Shown here one piece after another: positions 39,322 through 48,367 of a DNA stretch of 64,000 nt (positions are counted from its first letter, which is position 1; each line of letters starts with the position of its first letter). The position numbers and the translations under genes are program-made. The notes beneath the pieces are model-generated. The model was not told the DNA's origin. It searched no databases and saw only the letters and a list, made by a program, of their open reading frames with translations. Source of the stretch: Taurinivorans muris (GTDB taxonomy: Bacteria > Desulfobacterota > Desulfovibrionia > Desulfovibrionales > Desulfovibrionaceae); contig NZ_CP065938.1 of NCBI RefSeq assembly GCF_025232395.1, positions 682,001 to 746,000 on the forward strand, given 5' to 3'.

Positions 39322-42300
39322 CTAACTGTCAGAACGCACCAAACGCATCGACATGTATCTGCCGACATCAAAATAAACAGTTTCATCGATACGCTGTTCA
39401 GTGCACTCCGCAACGTATTCGGCAATAAAACGCTCCTTATTGGGCAAAGAGGCAATATGCCCCATAAAACTGTCAACGGCTCCGGGTCCCTCAAAGCCGA
39501 AACGCTCTGCCGCAAGCTCGATGTCAACGGACTTGCTTTTGTCGGAAGTAAAAATTGCATTGTACTGGGCTGGTCTTTGCCTGTGTGTTTCAACAAGGCT
39601 TTCCCTGTACTGCTCCCGTAAATCCTCGTCTATGTATATACCGCCCTCGTCAATAATCTGCTCAAGAAGCACGGTGTCCTTATCAAGCTGATAGGCAAGT
39701 TCCGCGTTGCTGTTCCATATTTTCTTATGCTCTTCAAGCTCCCTGCCTTTCTTCTCCGTCATGGCGCTGTATGCATCAATATCGGAATCCTGCGCAAGCG
39801 CATTGAACTGTTCTCTTTTTTCCGGGGACAGAAACGCCAAGTCCCGCTCCTGTACGGAACTCAAAATCGGGTTCGTTTCCGCAATGCCAAGCTTCTGCCG
39901 TGCCGCAAGTATTTCTTTTTCCGTTGCAAGCTGTCTGTCAAAAACTTCTTTCAATTGCGGGTTGATTTCAACGCCTGAATGTGAAATCTTTTCATATAAT
40001 TTTGTCAGCCAGCGGGCTATGTTGGCAAATACCCGTTTCAGGTTCTTGCTTGGTGCTTCGCCCCTGTGCAGATATTCAAGAACAGCGTCGGCGAATTTTT
40101 CATGCTGCTCCCGTGTCCATGCTTCACCCTCTTTTGCGCCCACAAAGTCACAGGCCGTTTTCCAGTCCTGAATATCCTGCTCCCTTGCGTTTTCAAGCCG
40201 TGCTTTCTGTTCCATGGCAAACTGCATATAATGCCCGAACTCGTGAAATCCCGTGCTTATATCCGCGGAAGTAAAAAATCTGATAATGGCTTTTGCGCCC
40301 TCCACTTGTTGAATAGAGCCACGGATATTGGCATTGTCGTCTTGGTAAAACGTAGGGTATTGATTTTTTAACTTGACTAAATCGCTCTCATTATATATGT
40401 TAAGTCCAAGTGATTGGGACACATCCCAAAGGGAATTAGTCCCGGCGGACATGACCCCTTTCGCTTTAGCGCTTACGTCCTTTAGTAGGCGCTTATTTTT
40501 TTGCCAAAAATATTTATCTTTATTTCTATTCACATAAACAAGTTTTTCAGCTTGCTCTAAAAACCAATTCATACTTGGTTCATCTTTTTTATTATTTTTT
40601 GCAAAAACAGATAAAATAATATTTATTTCTGCTCTGTCTGTATTCCCTTTAAAATCAACAGGAATAACAACAGTTGCTCCTTTTTTATCTGTTATATCAG
40701 TAATAAAAATAAATCTGTTATTGTTATCTTTATCTTGATATACAGCTACAGGATCAGCCAATGCTTGAGGTATTTTTTTCAAAATATCTTTATCAATATT
40801 TGGATGTATATTGTGTTCTGGGTTAGTCTTTTCTGCTGGATATAATCCGTCAAAAGCATGAGGGGCAATATGCAGTTCTTTAAAATCAGCCCCAACTAAA
40901 TGCATTGCCAGTGGTGTTTGCTTCAACATCAAAATATTGTTTCTTGGTTTCTTTTCTAAAGAGGTTATTACGTTCTCCCACTCTGCAATTTCGCCCTGTA
41001 ATTTTGCTTCTGCTTCCTGCTGTTGATACAAGGCATTTTCTCTTTCCACTGCGTCTTTGTTGAAATTGGCAAGCCCTGCCTCTTGTCTCGCCCGTGCGAT
41101 AATGTTTTCATAATCAGCCTTGCTTGCCACTGTCCCCAAGAATAAAGGGCGGTTCTTATTGAAAGCGTCCAGCAAAGGAAGATTGTAGTTTTCCGCCTCT
41201 GTCTTGATATTCGCCATGAATAAAGACGCTAACGTCCTGCTCTGCGTTTCATTGTAGGGATTGTCCGTCAGCTTGGTACTTTCCGTTATGTCGTTCGCTA
41301 TCTGCTGCATAAGATAGTTTTCTTCATTGTACGCTTTGAATTGCGTATCAAGAACAGCCTGCACATTCTGCACTTCCGCAAACATTTCCGGGGAAAGTTC
41401 CGCCTCGTCTTTCAGCATGCTTTCCGTGTATTCGTCAAAATCGGAGTTTATCTCCTGCGTTTGGCTCTGCTGTGCTTCAACAGCCTTGGAAAGATTGTCA
41501 ATTTTTTCTTTTTGCTGATACAGTGCGCCTAAAAAACTGTCCATACTGTCCGTTGCAAATTCGCTCGATATGCTGAATGCGTCATTTTGCAGTAAACGCC
41601 CGCCTATGCTTGTCTGCATGGCTTTGTGTATGTTCTCGCCTGAAATCTGCAAAGAGCCGCCGCTTGCAGCCGCAAACCCGTATTCTTCATGGCTGATACC
41701 CGCCTCATCAAGGAACACGTCAAGAGGCTGTTTGTCAAAATCCGTAAGTTCCGCGCTGCGTTCCTGCCTCAAAGCCTCTACTGCGCTTGCGGGAACGTAT
41801 ATATCGGGAATATCCACACCGCCGTTTTTAAGCTGTCCCACAAGGTTTTTGAAAATTTCGGGCTGTTCCTTGGCAAGTTTCTGTGCTTCCACAAGCCGGG
41901 TAATCTGATTGGCTTGTTTTTTATACTCGCTCTTGATGCCGAAAGCACCAAGACTGCCCCCCGCAACAGCCCCCACAGCCCCTTGATACAAAGCATCCTT
42001 TTGAAAGTCCGCGCTGAAAGCTTCGTTCAAAAAACCGCCTATTGCGCTCCATTCAAAATTATCAAATTTTCCGTACGCGTATTGCTTTGCCAAAAGTTCG
42101 GGGTACGCTTGTGCATATTCCGTAACGCCCTCATGTCCGGCCCCTGTGAGCCACGTTTTGAGGGCATGCCCCGTTGCCGTCTTAGGCTTTATGAAAGCTT
42201 TGCCAATCCCCTTGGCACCGAAGGCGTCAAGAGGCGCGCTGAGAAAAGCGTTTATCATCGCCGCCTCTCTCGCATTCTCCTGCAAAGCAAGCGGGTCTTG

Positions 42301-42963
42301 CCTGTATTGGTCAAGCGTCTGCCCGTAATTCATAACCAAACCGGTTAAAAACGGGGCTACCGTGCCGCCGCCTGTTGCCACACTTGCCGCAACCATGGGC
42401 GCAAGCTGGGCAATCCCTGCGGACACGTCAAAAATAAATTCGTTTATCCCTCCTGTCTGCTGTGCCTTTTCCAGCCACTTCGGAGCGTTTTCAAATAAAT
42501 CCGTCGCCTGTTTTACAAAAGCGTCGCGATACCCTTTATACATATTAATCAGATTGTTCCGAGCTCCCTCATCGTCAGGATAAAAAGAAGCCGCAAGTTC
42601 CAAAATTGCCTCATCGGAAGCATTGCGCAGCTGTTTCTGCACATCTTCGGAAATATAGCTTTCATAATTCATCTTGGTAAGAAAATCATTGAGTACAGTC
42701 TGCAAACCCCTTTTGCCGCTGTTCAGTCCTGAAAGCAAACCATATCCTGCGGCTTCAAAGGTGTTGAAACCTTTTGGCTTACTTTGATATTGTTCTCCTA
42801 ACCTTGAAGCTCCCGCTTCAAGAACATAGTTCCTTGGTTTTCTACTTAATTGAGCAAAATGCTTTTCCAGTTGCGCTAGCTGTTGGACATTATCCTGCAT
42901 GTTCGTTGCAGATAAAAAATCGCTCATGTATATCCCGACAGTTACGGGAGCCTCTTTTTCCAT
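39322..42963 (-). CDS. Phage polyvalent protein with MuF-C-like domain and HExxH zincin
   Basis: 1,213-residue protein resembling the large polyvalent proteins that some podovirus-like phages inject with their DNA. Glycine/alanine-rich hydrophobic stretches occur near residues 175-225 and 330-350. Around 680-810 a domain (LKELHIAPHAFDGLYPAE-type region with ILKKIPQALADPVAVYQ and VVIPVDFKG) resembles the MuF C-terminal domain. Near 905 FHEFGHYMQFAME is a zinc metalloprotease motif with downstream acidic residues. The reading frame is intact. The start could be this ATG or MSDFLSATN at 42927, which has a better GGGA site. Domain names are recalled, not searched. Confidence 0.7.
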   Translation of the reverse strand: MEKEAPVTVGIYMSDFLSATNMQDNVQQLAQLEKHFAQLSRKPRNYVLEAGASRLGEQYQSKPKGFNTFEAAGYGLLSGLNSGKRGLQTVLNDFLTKMNYESYISEDVQKQLRNASDEAILELAASFYPDDEGARNNLINMYKGYRDAFVKQATDLFENAPKWLEKAQQTGGINEFIFDVSAGIAQLAPMVAASVATGGGTVAPFLTGLVMNYGQTLDQYRQDPLALQENAREAAMINAFLSAPLDAFGAKGIGKAFIKPKTATGHALKTWLTGAGHEGVTEYAQAYPELLAKQYAYGKFDNFEWSAIGGFLNEAFSADFQKDALYQGAVGAVAGGSLGAFGIKSEYKKQANQITRLVEAQKLAKEQPEIFKNLVGQLKNGGVDIPDIYVPASAVEALRQERSAELTDFDKQPLDVFLDEAGISHEEYGFAAASGGSLQISGENIHKAMQTSIGGRLLQNDAFSISSEFATDSMDSFLGALYQQKEKIDNLSKAVEAQQSQTQEINSDFDEYTESMLKDEAELSPEMFAEVQNVQAVLDTQFKAYNEENYLMQQIANDITESTKLTDNPYNETQSRTLASLFMANIKTEAENYNLPLLDAFNKNRPLFLGTVASKADYENIIARARQEAGLANFNKDAVERENALYQQQEAEAKLQGEIAEWENVITSLEKKPRNNILMLKQTPLAMHLVGADFKELHIAPHAFDGLYPAEKTNPEHNIHPNIDKDILKKIPQALADPVAVYQDKDNNNRFIFITDITDKKGATVVIPVDFKGNTDRAEINIILSVFAKNNKKDEPSMNWFLEQAEKLVYVNRNKDKYFWQKNKRLLKDVSAKAKGVMSAGTNSLWDVSQSLGLNIYNESDLVKLKNQYPTFYQDDNANIRGSIQQVEGAKAIIRFFTSADISTGFHEFGHYMQFAMEQKARLENAREQDIQDWKTACDFVGAKEGEAWTREQHEKFADAVLEYLHRGEAPSKNLKRVFANIARWLTKLYEKISHSGVEINPQLKEVFDRQLATEKEILAARQKLGIAETNPILSSVQERDLAFLSPEKREQFNALAQDSDIDAYSAMTEKKGRELEEHKKIWNSNAELAYQLDKDTVLLEQIIDEGGIYIDEDLREQYRESLVETHRQRPAQYNAIFTSDKSKSVDIELAAERFGFEGPGAVDSFMGHIASLPNKERFIAEYVAECTEQRIDETVYFDVGRYMSMRLVRSDS

Positions 42964-42973
42964 ATTGATAAAA

Positions 42974-43168
42974 TCAAGGCTTTTCTGCTGTGTTAAAATG
43001 CTCTATAACAGCCTTTGTCTGCACCTTTTGTACTGGTTCCGGTGCGGGCGCAGGCGCGGGTGCGCTTTTTCCGCCTTTGCACAAAACGACTTCGCCGTCA
43101 TATTCATAACTGGAACTTGAAATTTCTTTTCCGTTCCAATCAAGAACGATTTCAGTATAAATTTTCAT
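42974..43168 (-). CDS. Small podovirus-type protein
   Basis: 64 residues: MKIYTEIVLDWNGKEISSSSYEYDGEVVLCKGG followed by an alanine-proline repeat. Short proteins of this pattern, with a Tyr-Asp-Gly core and low-complexity tail, are common beside head genes of podovirus-like phages. The function is not known. Its start overlaps the upstream gene by 4 bases and its stop lies 10 bases before the polyvalent gene. Confidence 0.65.
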   Translation of the reverse strand: MKIYTEIVLDWNGKEISSSSYEYDGEVVLCKGGKSAPAPAPAPEPVQKVQTKAVIEHFNTAEKP

Positions 43169-43674
43169 GATAACACCTCACGCATGAAATATTCTTTGTT
43201 TATTTTAGAAACTACACCGTTTCTGTATTTTCCACGGACCAGACACGCCTTTTCAAGCGTGCATATTTCTTTCATGCCCACCCCGTGAAGAACAGGAAAT
43301 ACATGCCGGTAATTTTCCGGCGTAAGTCCCAAAATGTTTTCCAAATCTCCGTTCCGAAAAACGGTTTTAAAAATCATTTTGCCAAAATCCACCGTAAACC
43401 GCTCATATCCGCGCCATATGCAAAAATGGAAAAACGCGTTTTTACCCATAAAATCATTAAACGCCGTAAATCCCGCTTCTTCTCCGTCAACAATGGGGAT
43501 ATAAATCCATTGGTCTTGAAACAAGCCAAAGAAATTTTGCAAACTGTCATCAGAATAGAGAAAGATATTCAGCCGCCTTTCTTCCTGTAAACGTGCATAA
43601 ATATCAAAGAGATTGTCTTTGTCGTAACTGTCCATGAGCTTTATTTCCAAAACAGCTTCCATTACATGCTCCAT
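43165..43674 (-). CDS. Phage GNAT-like protein
   Basis: 169 residues. The middle part (WIYIPIVDGEEAGFTAFNDFMGKNAFFHFCIWRGYERFTVDFGKMIFKTVF) has the strand pattern of acetyltransferase-like proteins seen next to terminase and portal genes of podovirus-like phages. The acetyl-CoA motif is not well conserved, so catalysis is doubtful. It overlaps the terminase stump by 13 bases. Confidence 0.55.
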   Translation of the reverse strand: MEHVMEAVLEIKLMDSYDKDNLFDIYARLQEERRLNIFLYSDDSLQNFFGLFQDQWIYIPIVDGEEAGFTAFNDFMGKNAFFHFCIWRGYERFTVDFGKMIFKTVFRNGDLENILGLTPENYRHVFPVLHGVGMKEICTLEKACLVRGKYRNGVVSKINKEYFMREVLS

Positions 43675-44073
43675 AAATCGTATTCGGTTTTCGCAGCATG
43701 CAGTACCGGAGCATGGGGCAAATAATTGCTTGCGACATCGGCATAAAAAGTCAGCGCCAAAGCGTCAGCCCTGTCCGGGCTTGACAATCCGCGCTTTTTC
43801 ATGTCGTCCTTTTTCTTAAGCTGCAAACGGCTGGTATTGTCATAACCATATTCCCTATTCGTCAGCTGATCGCACAAAGCGCTGTCATCGGGAATGGAAC
43901 CGCCAGCTTTCAGCCATTCCTTGACTTTGTGCCACATTTCCGCATTACGGTTGACAAATTCCTTATTGCGCAAAGCCTGACTTCCTCCGTTGCACTCATA
44001 AACACCCTGCACGCCCAAGGAACACACCTTATCGACAACACCCGCACCAATACACCCACTGCGTCAATAAAAA
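43662..44073 (-). pseudogene. Terminase large subunit, C-terminal fragment with frameshift
   Basis: C-terminal nuclease part of a phage terminase large subunit. GAGVVDKVCSLGVQGVYECNGG, NRNAEMWHKVKEWLKAGGSIPDD and KKKDDMKKRGLSSPDRADALALTF are diagnostic of the RNase H-like nuclease. Just upstream, FIDAVGV lies in the neighbouring frame, showing a one-base loss near 44045. The ATPase half is missing entirely: the homology stops at about 44073, where a RecT-like fragment begins on the other strand. Confidence 0.8.
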
Positions 44074-44606
44074 CTGCGGAAGTCACTATTGGACTAGCAA
44101 AGAAAGAGGGTTGGTACAGCAAAAAGGACAAGTACGGAAAGGAATGTAGTAAGTGGCAAACCATGCCGGAACTCATGCTCCAATACCGCGCGGCAAGCCT
44201 GCTCATCAGAACCAACGCCCCGGAAATAAGCATGGGGCTTTCAACGGAAGAAGAAGTTTTCGATATGCAGCAAGACGAAAAAGGAAACTACATCGTCACC
44301 GATATTGAAAATGCGTATATCCCTCCGGCAAAACCGGTTGAAACCGCTCCCGATAAAAAGGAACTTCCCGCTGAAGCTGAAACGGTATCGGAAAAACCTA
44401 AAAAAGAAAGAAGCAAAAAAGAAACGCCTGCCGAAACCCCGGCAGAAGAAAAAAGCCCGTTCAGACAATACATGGACAGCATGTCCCCGGAAGAACGCCT
44501 TGCAGAAGAACAAAAAATTAAAACCGAAAAAGAACACAGACGGGAAGAAAAAATAATCCAATCCAATTTCGTGGATGATGATTCTTTCTATACGAACGGT
44601 AAATAA
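44073..44606 (+). pseudogene. RecT-like ssDNA-annealing protein, C-terminal fragment
   Basis: C-terminal part of a phage RecT-type recombinase. TAEVTIGLAKKEGWYSKK and KWQTMPELMLQYRAASLLIRTNAPEISMGLSTEEEVFD match the end of the annealase core, then a K/E/P-rich tail follows to a normal stop. The N-terminal half is absent. The open frame continues upstream only because it crosses antisense terminase sequence. Any product would lack the DNA-binding core. Confidence 0.72.
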
Positions 44607-44668
44607 ATTTCATGCGGCAGCGCATGCGACAATACCTCCTACCTCCCCCAAAAAACCTAATCCCCAAC

Positions 44669-44704
44669 ATATGCCTATTGCTTAGAAATAACCAATAGGC
44701 ATAT
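44669..44704. repeat. Perfect 12-bp inverted repeat upstream of rusA
   Basis: ATATGCCTATTG and CAATAGGCATAT with a 12-base loop, 19 bases before the rusA ATG. Without a T-run, it is more likely an operator or an mRNA leader structure than a terminator. Confidence 0.6.
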
Positions 44705-44722
44705 TGATAAAAGAACAAAATC

Positions 44723-45172
44723 ATGAATAATACAATACGGTTCATCATAAATACCGCTCCCACCACCCAAGCAAGACCACGCCATGCAGTACGCAGCGGG
44801 TTCAGCGTCACATACAAAAGCGAACAGCAAAAAAGCAACGAACAAACCCTTGAGGCCCTCATCGCTCCTCATGCTCCAAAAGAACCGTTCAAAGAGGCCG
44901 TTACCGTTCTTTTCGTCGCCCATATCCCCGTTCCGCAAAGCTTCAGCAAAAAGAAAAGGGAGCTTGCGCTTGCAGGAAAAATCTGTCCCACCAAAAAGCC
45001 GGACATCGACAACCTCTGCAAACAGCTCTTAGACACGCTAACCCGCCTGAACTTCTGGTTGGACGACAAACAAGTCGTCGAAATATCCGCTAAAAAAATG
45101 TATGCGGAACACGGAAAATGGGATGTAATGATAACAGGCTATAACGACAAATTAAATGAAAATAACAAGTAA
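44723..45172 (+). CDS. rusA: RusA-family Holliday junction resolvase
   Basis: 149-residue phage resolvase. KPDIDNLCKQLLDTLTRLNFWLDDKQVVEISAKKMYAE contains the catalytic aspartates of RusA (D-x-D-N and D-D-x-Q). Complete length. Follows the RecT fragment, as in phage recombination cassettes. GC content is like the neighbouring phage genes and higher than the next gene. Confidence 0.9.
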   Translation: MNNTIRFIINTAPTTQARPRHAVRSGFSVTYKSEQQKSNEQTLEALIAPHAPKEPFKEAVTVLFVAHIPVPQSFSKKKRELALAGKICPTKKPDIDNLCKQLLDTLTRLNFWLDDKQVVEISAKKMYAEHGKWDVMITGYNDKLNENNK

Positions 45173-45315
45173 ACACAATTTACTTTTCCTTTTAAAATCG
45201 TAACACACTGCAACTAGTAACTTTTATTATGTTTAATTACAAGTTCATTTAATTAATGACAAAAATCAATATTTCGAGTAGTATTATGAAAAAAACAAAT
45301 AAGGAAAATTCTCAA

Positions 45316-47355
45316 ATGAGTATAACTACAAATTTGCAAGGAAGATTAAAAAATACTTCTTTAAAAAAATCACATGCACTTTTTCCTTTATTTGAAGCTG
45401 TCATAAACTCTATTCATGCCTGCGAAGAAAGAAAAGACATTGAATTATCAAAATGTGCTATTGATATTCAAATTATACGAAAAACAAAAACCGAAGAAGA
45501 ATTGTCATTAATTAAAAATGAAACAACAAAACCCCCTTTGCCAGAAATAATTGAATTTCATATTACTGACAATGGCATCGGTTTTAATGATACAAACTTG
45601 GATTCCTTTAATACATTGGATTCTGAGCATAAAGAAAAAAAAGGCTGTAAAGGAATTGGAAGACTTTTATGGCTTAAGGCTTTTGAACAGGTTGAAATAT
45701 ATAGCCAATTCAAAAAAAATAATACATTTTATTGCAGACATTTTCATTTTACAAAAGAAACAGGGATTACCCCTGAGCTCCCGGAAAAAAAAGAAAGTTT
45801 TGATCACAATTTTAAAACCGTTGTTAAATTGTTAAATTTTAAAACTTCTTACAGAGAAGCTGCAAGAAAAACAACCTCAGCAATTGCCAATGACCTGCTT
45901 GAACATTGCCTTCTCTATTTTTTCAATAATTCATGTCCCGTTATTACAATAATTGACAATGAAATGAATGAAAAAATAAGTCTGACTGATTTATTCTATG
46001 AAATAAACACAAATGAAGTTATACAAGAAAATTTTTTTTGTGAAAAAAGTAATTTTAAACTTTACATTGTAAAAACAAGAAAAAGCATTGCTCACACTAT
46101 TCATTACTGTGCTGCCAACAGATTGGTAAAAAAAATTGATTTATCAGGAAAAATTGATGGATTATATAAAAACCTGCAAGATAAAAATGGAAAATTTTCT
46201 TGCCTTTGTTTTTTATCTTCACCATATTTAGATGAAAAAGTAAGGCAAGAAAGAACAGATTTTGATATAGAAGAAAAAAGTGATCCTCAGCATAACCTCC
46301 TTGGAGAGCCTACAATTGAAGATATTAACAAAAAAATTTATTCCATATTAGAAAATACCTTTAAAGATTCTATTGAGCAAAACAAAAAATTAGGGCAAAT
46401 ACGCTTACAAAATTTTGTTAAAGATAACCCAAAATATAAGACTATTCTAAAATATTGTTCAAATCTTAACATAGATCCGGAATTAAAAGATAAGGATATT
46501 GATTTAATTCTATATAAAGAAAAAATAAAACTTGAGGACGAAATAAAAAAAGATAATGGAAATATTTCAAGTATTCCTCAAAAATTTTCTGAACAATATA
46601 CCCAAAATTTAAATCACTACCTCTCACTGATAGATGATGTAAGTAAGTCTACCTTGGCTGAATATATTTCACACAGGAAAATAGTTATTGATTTTTTCGA
46701 AAAAGCAATAAATTCATTCAAAAATGAACAAAGTATGGATGAATATGAATTAGAAAAAATCGTCCATTCACTTATTATGCCTTTAAAAACAACACACAAT
46801 GAAACAAATTTTGATACAGCAAATTTATGGCTGATAGATGATAATTTAACATTTTACAGCTATTTATCTTCTGATCTTCCACTAAACCGCTGCGAATTAA
46901 TTGATACAAAAGAATCAAAGCGCCCTGACATTTTGGGAATTAATTTTTTTGATAACCCACTGTTAGTAAATAATACAAATGAAGAAAATTTAGCTGCAAT
47001 AAAAATTATCGAAATAAAACGACCAATGCGAGATAATTATACAATTGATGATAATCCGATAGATCAAGTGTTAGACTATTTGACAAAAATTAGAGATGGA
47101 AAAATAAAAGATCATAGAGGAAGGCGTGTTACAAGCAATATAAACTCTCCTGCTTTTTGCTATATTTTGGCTGACGTTGAAAAAACATTAAAAGACCGAG
47201 CTATGCGATTTGGATTAACTATAACCGAAGATCAACTGGGTTTCTTTGGATTCAACGCTAATTATAATGCCTATATTGAAATTATCGGTTTTGATAAGTT
47301 ATTAAAAATAGTGAAACAAAGAAATAAAGTATTTTTTGATAAGCTAGGATTATAA
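45316..47355 (+). CDS. GHKL ATPase fused to a PD-(D/E)XK-like nuclease; candidate anti-phage gene
   Basis: About 679 residues, markedly AT-rich against its neighbours. The N-terminus has a GHKL fold: N-box FEAVINSIHA (E27, N31), DNGIGFN near residue 84 and the G2 lid KGCKGIGRLL near 115. The C-terminus has RPDILG (about 536) and IKIIEIKRPM (about 565), followed by DQVLDYL, which fits PD-(D/E)XK nucleases. AAGGAAAA before the ATG at 45316 is preferred over the upstream ATG at 45256. Foreign composition, isolation in a phage island and ATPase-nuclease build suggest defence or phage competition. That role is inference. Confidence 0.7.
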   Translation: MSITTNLQGRLKNTSLKKSHALFPLFEAVINSIHACEERKDIELSKCAIDIQIIRKTKTEEELSLIKNETTKPPLPEIIEFHITDNGIGFNDTNLDSFNTLDSEHKEKKGCKGIGRLLWLKAFEQVEIYSQFKKNNTFYCRHFHFTKETGITPELPEKKESFDHNFKTVVKLLNFKTSYREAARKTTSAIANDLLEHCLLYFFNNSCPVITIIDNEMNEKISLTDLFYEINTNEVIQENFFCEKSNFKLYIVKTRKSIAHTIHYCAANRLVKKIDLSGKIDGLYKNLQDKNGKFSCLCFLSSPYLDEKVRQERTDFDIEEKSDPQHNLLGEPTIEDINKKIYSILENTFKDSIEQNKKLGQIRLQNFVKDNPKYKTILKYCSNLNIDPELKDKDIDLILYKEKIKLEDEIKKDNGNISSIPQKFSEQYTQNLNHYLSLIDDVSKSTLAEYISHRKIVIDFFEKAINSFKNEQSMDEYELEKIVHSLIMPLKTTHNETNFDTANLWLIDDNLTFYSYLSSDLPLNRCELIDTKESKRPDILGINFFDNPLLVNNTNEENLAAIKIIEIKRPMRDNYTIDDNPIDQVLDYLTKIRDGKIKDHRGRRVTSNINSPAFCYILADVEKTLKDRAMRFGLTITEDQLGFFGFNANYNAYIEIIGFDKLLKIVKQRNKVFFDKLGL

Positions 47356-47415
47356 TTAACGCTACCTGCGTTATTTTCCTCAAAAATGCAAAACCACTTT
47401 ACAGAAGTTTGTAAA

Positions 47416-47537
47416 TTGCCAGAAATACACTCTGCCGCACGCGCAACAATCTCACCTACCGCAAAGACGAACTGCGCAACGAAGTCCAGCACTCCATACG
47501 CACACTCAGAAGCATTGCCAAACTACTTGATATGTAA
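47416..47537 (+). pseudogene. 3' remnant of an unidentified phage gene
   Basis: A 40-codon open stretch with host-like codon use ends ...RNEVQHSIRTLRSIAKLLDM and is followed at once by a strong terminator. No start codon or ribosome site precedes it, and the preceding gene is AT-rich. I read it as the tail of a phage gene whose front was replaced by the GHKL insertion. Confidence 0.5.
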
Positions 47538-47538
47538 A

Positions 47539-47569
47539 CAATAAAGGGCGGATTATCCGCCCTTTATTG
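47539..47569. terminator. Perfect-palindrome terminator
   Basis: CAATAAAGGGCGGAT and ATCCGCCCTTTATTG flank a single central base, a 15-bp stem with T/A flanks on both strands, directly after the gene remnant. Confidence 0.8.
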
Positions 47570-47731
47570 TTCTAAAATTCCTTGAAAACAGGACAAATAA
47601 GCCACCCGCTGAGCGGGTGGTCTTCTCAAGTCCTAGAAGGGCATGTTACTGGCTTGTGCCTTAGGGCACTTTGAATGGTTCACCAATCGCATTTCATTCA
47701 CAAGCTGCTGCTAAAGCAGCTAACCAATGCC

Positions 47732-48196
47732 TTATTTATTCTTACTACCCGTAAACGGGTCATAATATTCTTTGAGCGAATATTGGTCAGTCATTATATC
47801 TTCATTTAACTGATTTTGAATATACGCTTTTATTTTCTCTGTATTCTTCCCTACTGTATCAAGATAATACCCCCTGCACCAAAAATGTCTGTTTCCATAC
47901 TTATATTTGAGATTTGCATGTCTATCAAATATCATCAAAGAATTCTTCCCTTTCAAGTACCCCATAAATGACGATACACTAAGATTGGGAGGAATAGACA
48001 CTAACATGTGAATATGATCTTTACATGCATTGGCTTCATGTATTTCTACTTTCTTTTGTTCACAAAGCTGACGCAAAATTTTGCCAATATCTTCTTTTAA
48101 TTTATTATAAATTATTTGACGGCGATATTTTGGGGCAAACACTATATGATATTTGCAATTCCATTTGGTATGAGATAAACTTTGATTTCCAGTCAT
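47732..48196 (-). CDS. tnpA: IS200 transposase TnpA
   Basis: 154-residue Y1 HUH transposase. HUH motif DHIHMLVSIP, SSFMGYLKGKNSLMIFD, and the catalytic tyrosine in FWCRGYYLDTVGKNTEKIKAYI are all present. It cuts and rejoins single-stranded IS ends. Translation should be low because its Shine-Dalgarno (AGGAGG) lies inside a perfect leader stem. It is about 75-80% identical to the dead copy at 7.3 kb. Confidence 0.93.
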   Translation of the reverse strand: MTGNQSLSHTKWNCKYHIVFAPKYRRQIIYNKLKEDIGKILRQLCEQKKVEIHEANACKDHIHMLVSIPPNLSVSSFMGYLKGKNSLMIFDRHANLKYKYGNRHFWCRGYYLDTVGKNTEKIKAYIQNQLNEDIMTDQYSLKEYYDPFTGSKNK

Positions 48197-48200
48197 GGAA

Positions 48201-48257
48201 ATGTCCTCCTTTGGTTTTGATTGACGAACACATCAAATGTATACCAAAGGAGGACAT
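48201..48257 (-). promoter_or_regulatory. tnpA leader stem-loop sequestering the Shine-Dalgarno (copy 2)
   Basis: ATGTCCTCCTTTGGT (48201-48215) and ACCAAAGGAGGACAT (48243-48257) are perfectly complementary over 15 bases. The AGGAGG ribosome site of tnpA lies within the stem. The loop matches copy 1, while the stem bases differ in a compensatory way. Confidence 0.8.
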
Positions 48258-48320
48258 TCTTGTATCTAAAGATTTTTAATTCCACCTGCATAGCAGGTGG
48301 TTTATTGTCGCTAAAGGCTA

Positions 48321-48358
48321 CAAAAAAGAGGACTTATGAACAAAACGCCATAAGTCCT
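48321..48358 (-). terminator. Terminator of the disrupted tRNA gene
   Basis: On the minus strand AGGACTTATG and CATAAGTCCT form a perfect 10-bp stem with a 10-base loop, then CTTTTTTG. It lies about 10 bases after the tRNA CCA end, where a tRNA terminator is expected. Confidence 0.8.
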
Positions 48359-48367
48359 TGAAATATG

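Larger units (their letters stand above)
47602..48300 (-). mobile_element. IS200-family element, copy 2 (intact)
   Basis: Bounded by GC hairpins CCACCCGC-TGA-GCGGGTGG (47602-47620) and CCACCTGC-ATA-GCAGGTGG (48282-48300). The interior holds one transposase and its leader stem-loop. No terminal inverted repeats or target duplication, as expected for this family. It lies 68 bases from the tRNA-derived attachment site of the next prophage. Confidence 0.85.

Noticed and set aside
43929-44072. Start of a 225-codon gene
   Set aside because: This part is antisense to the terminase fragment. RecT-like similarity begins only at about 44073.
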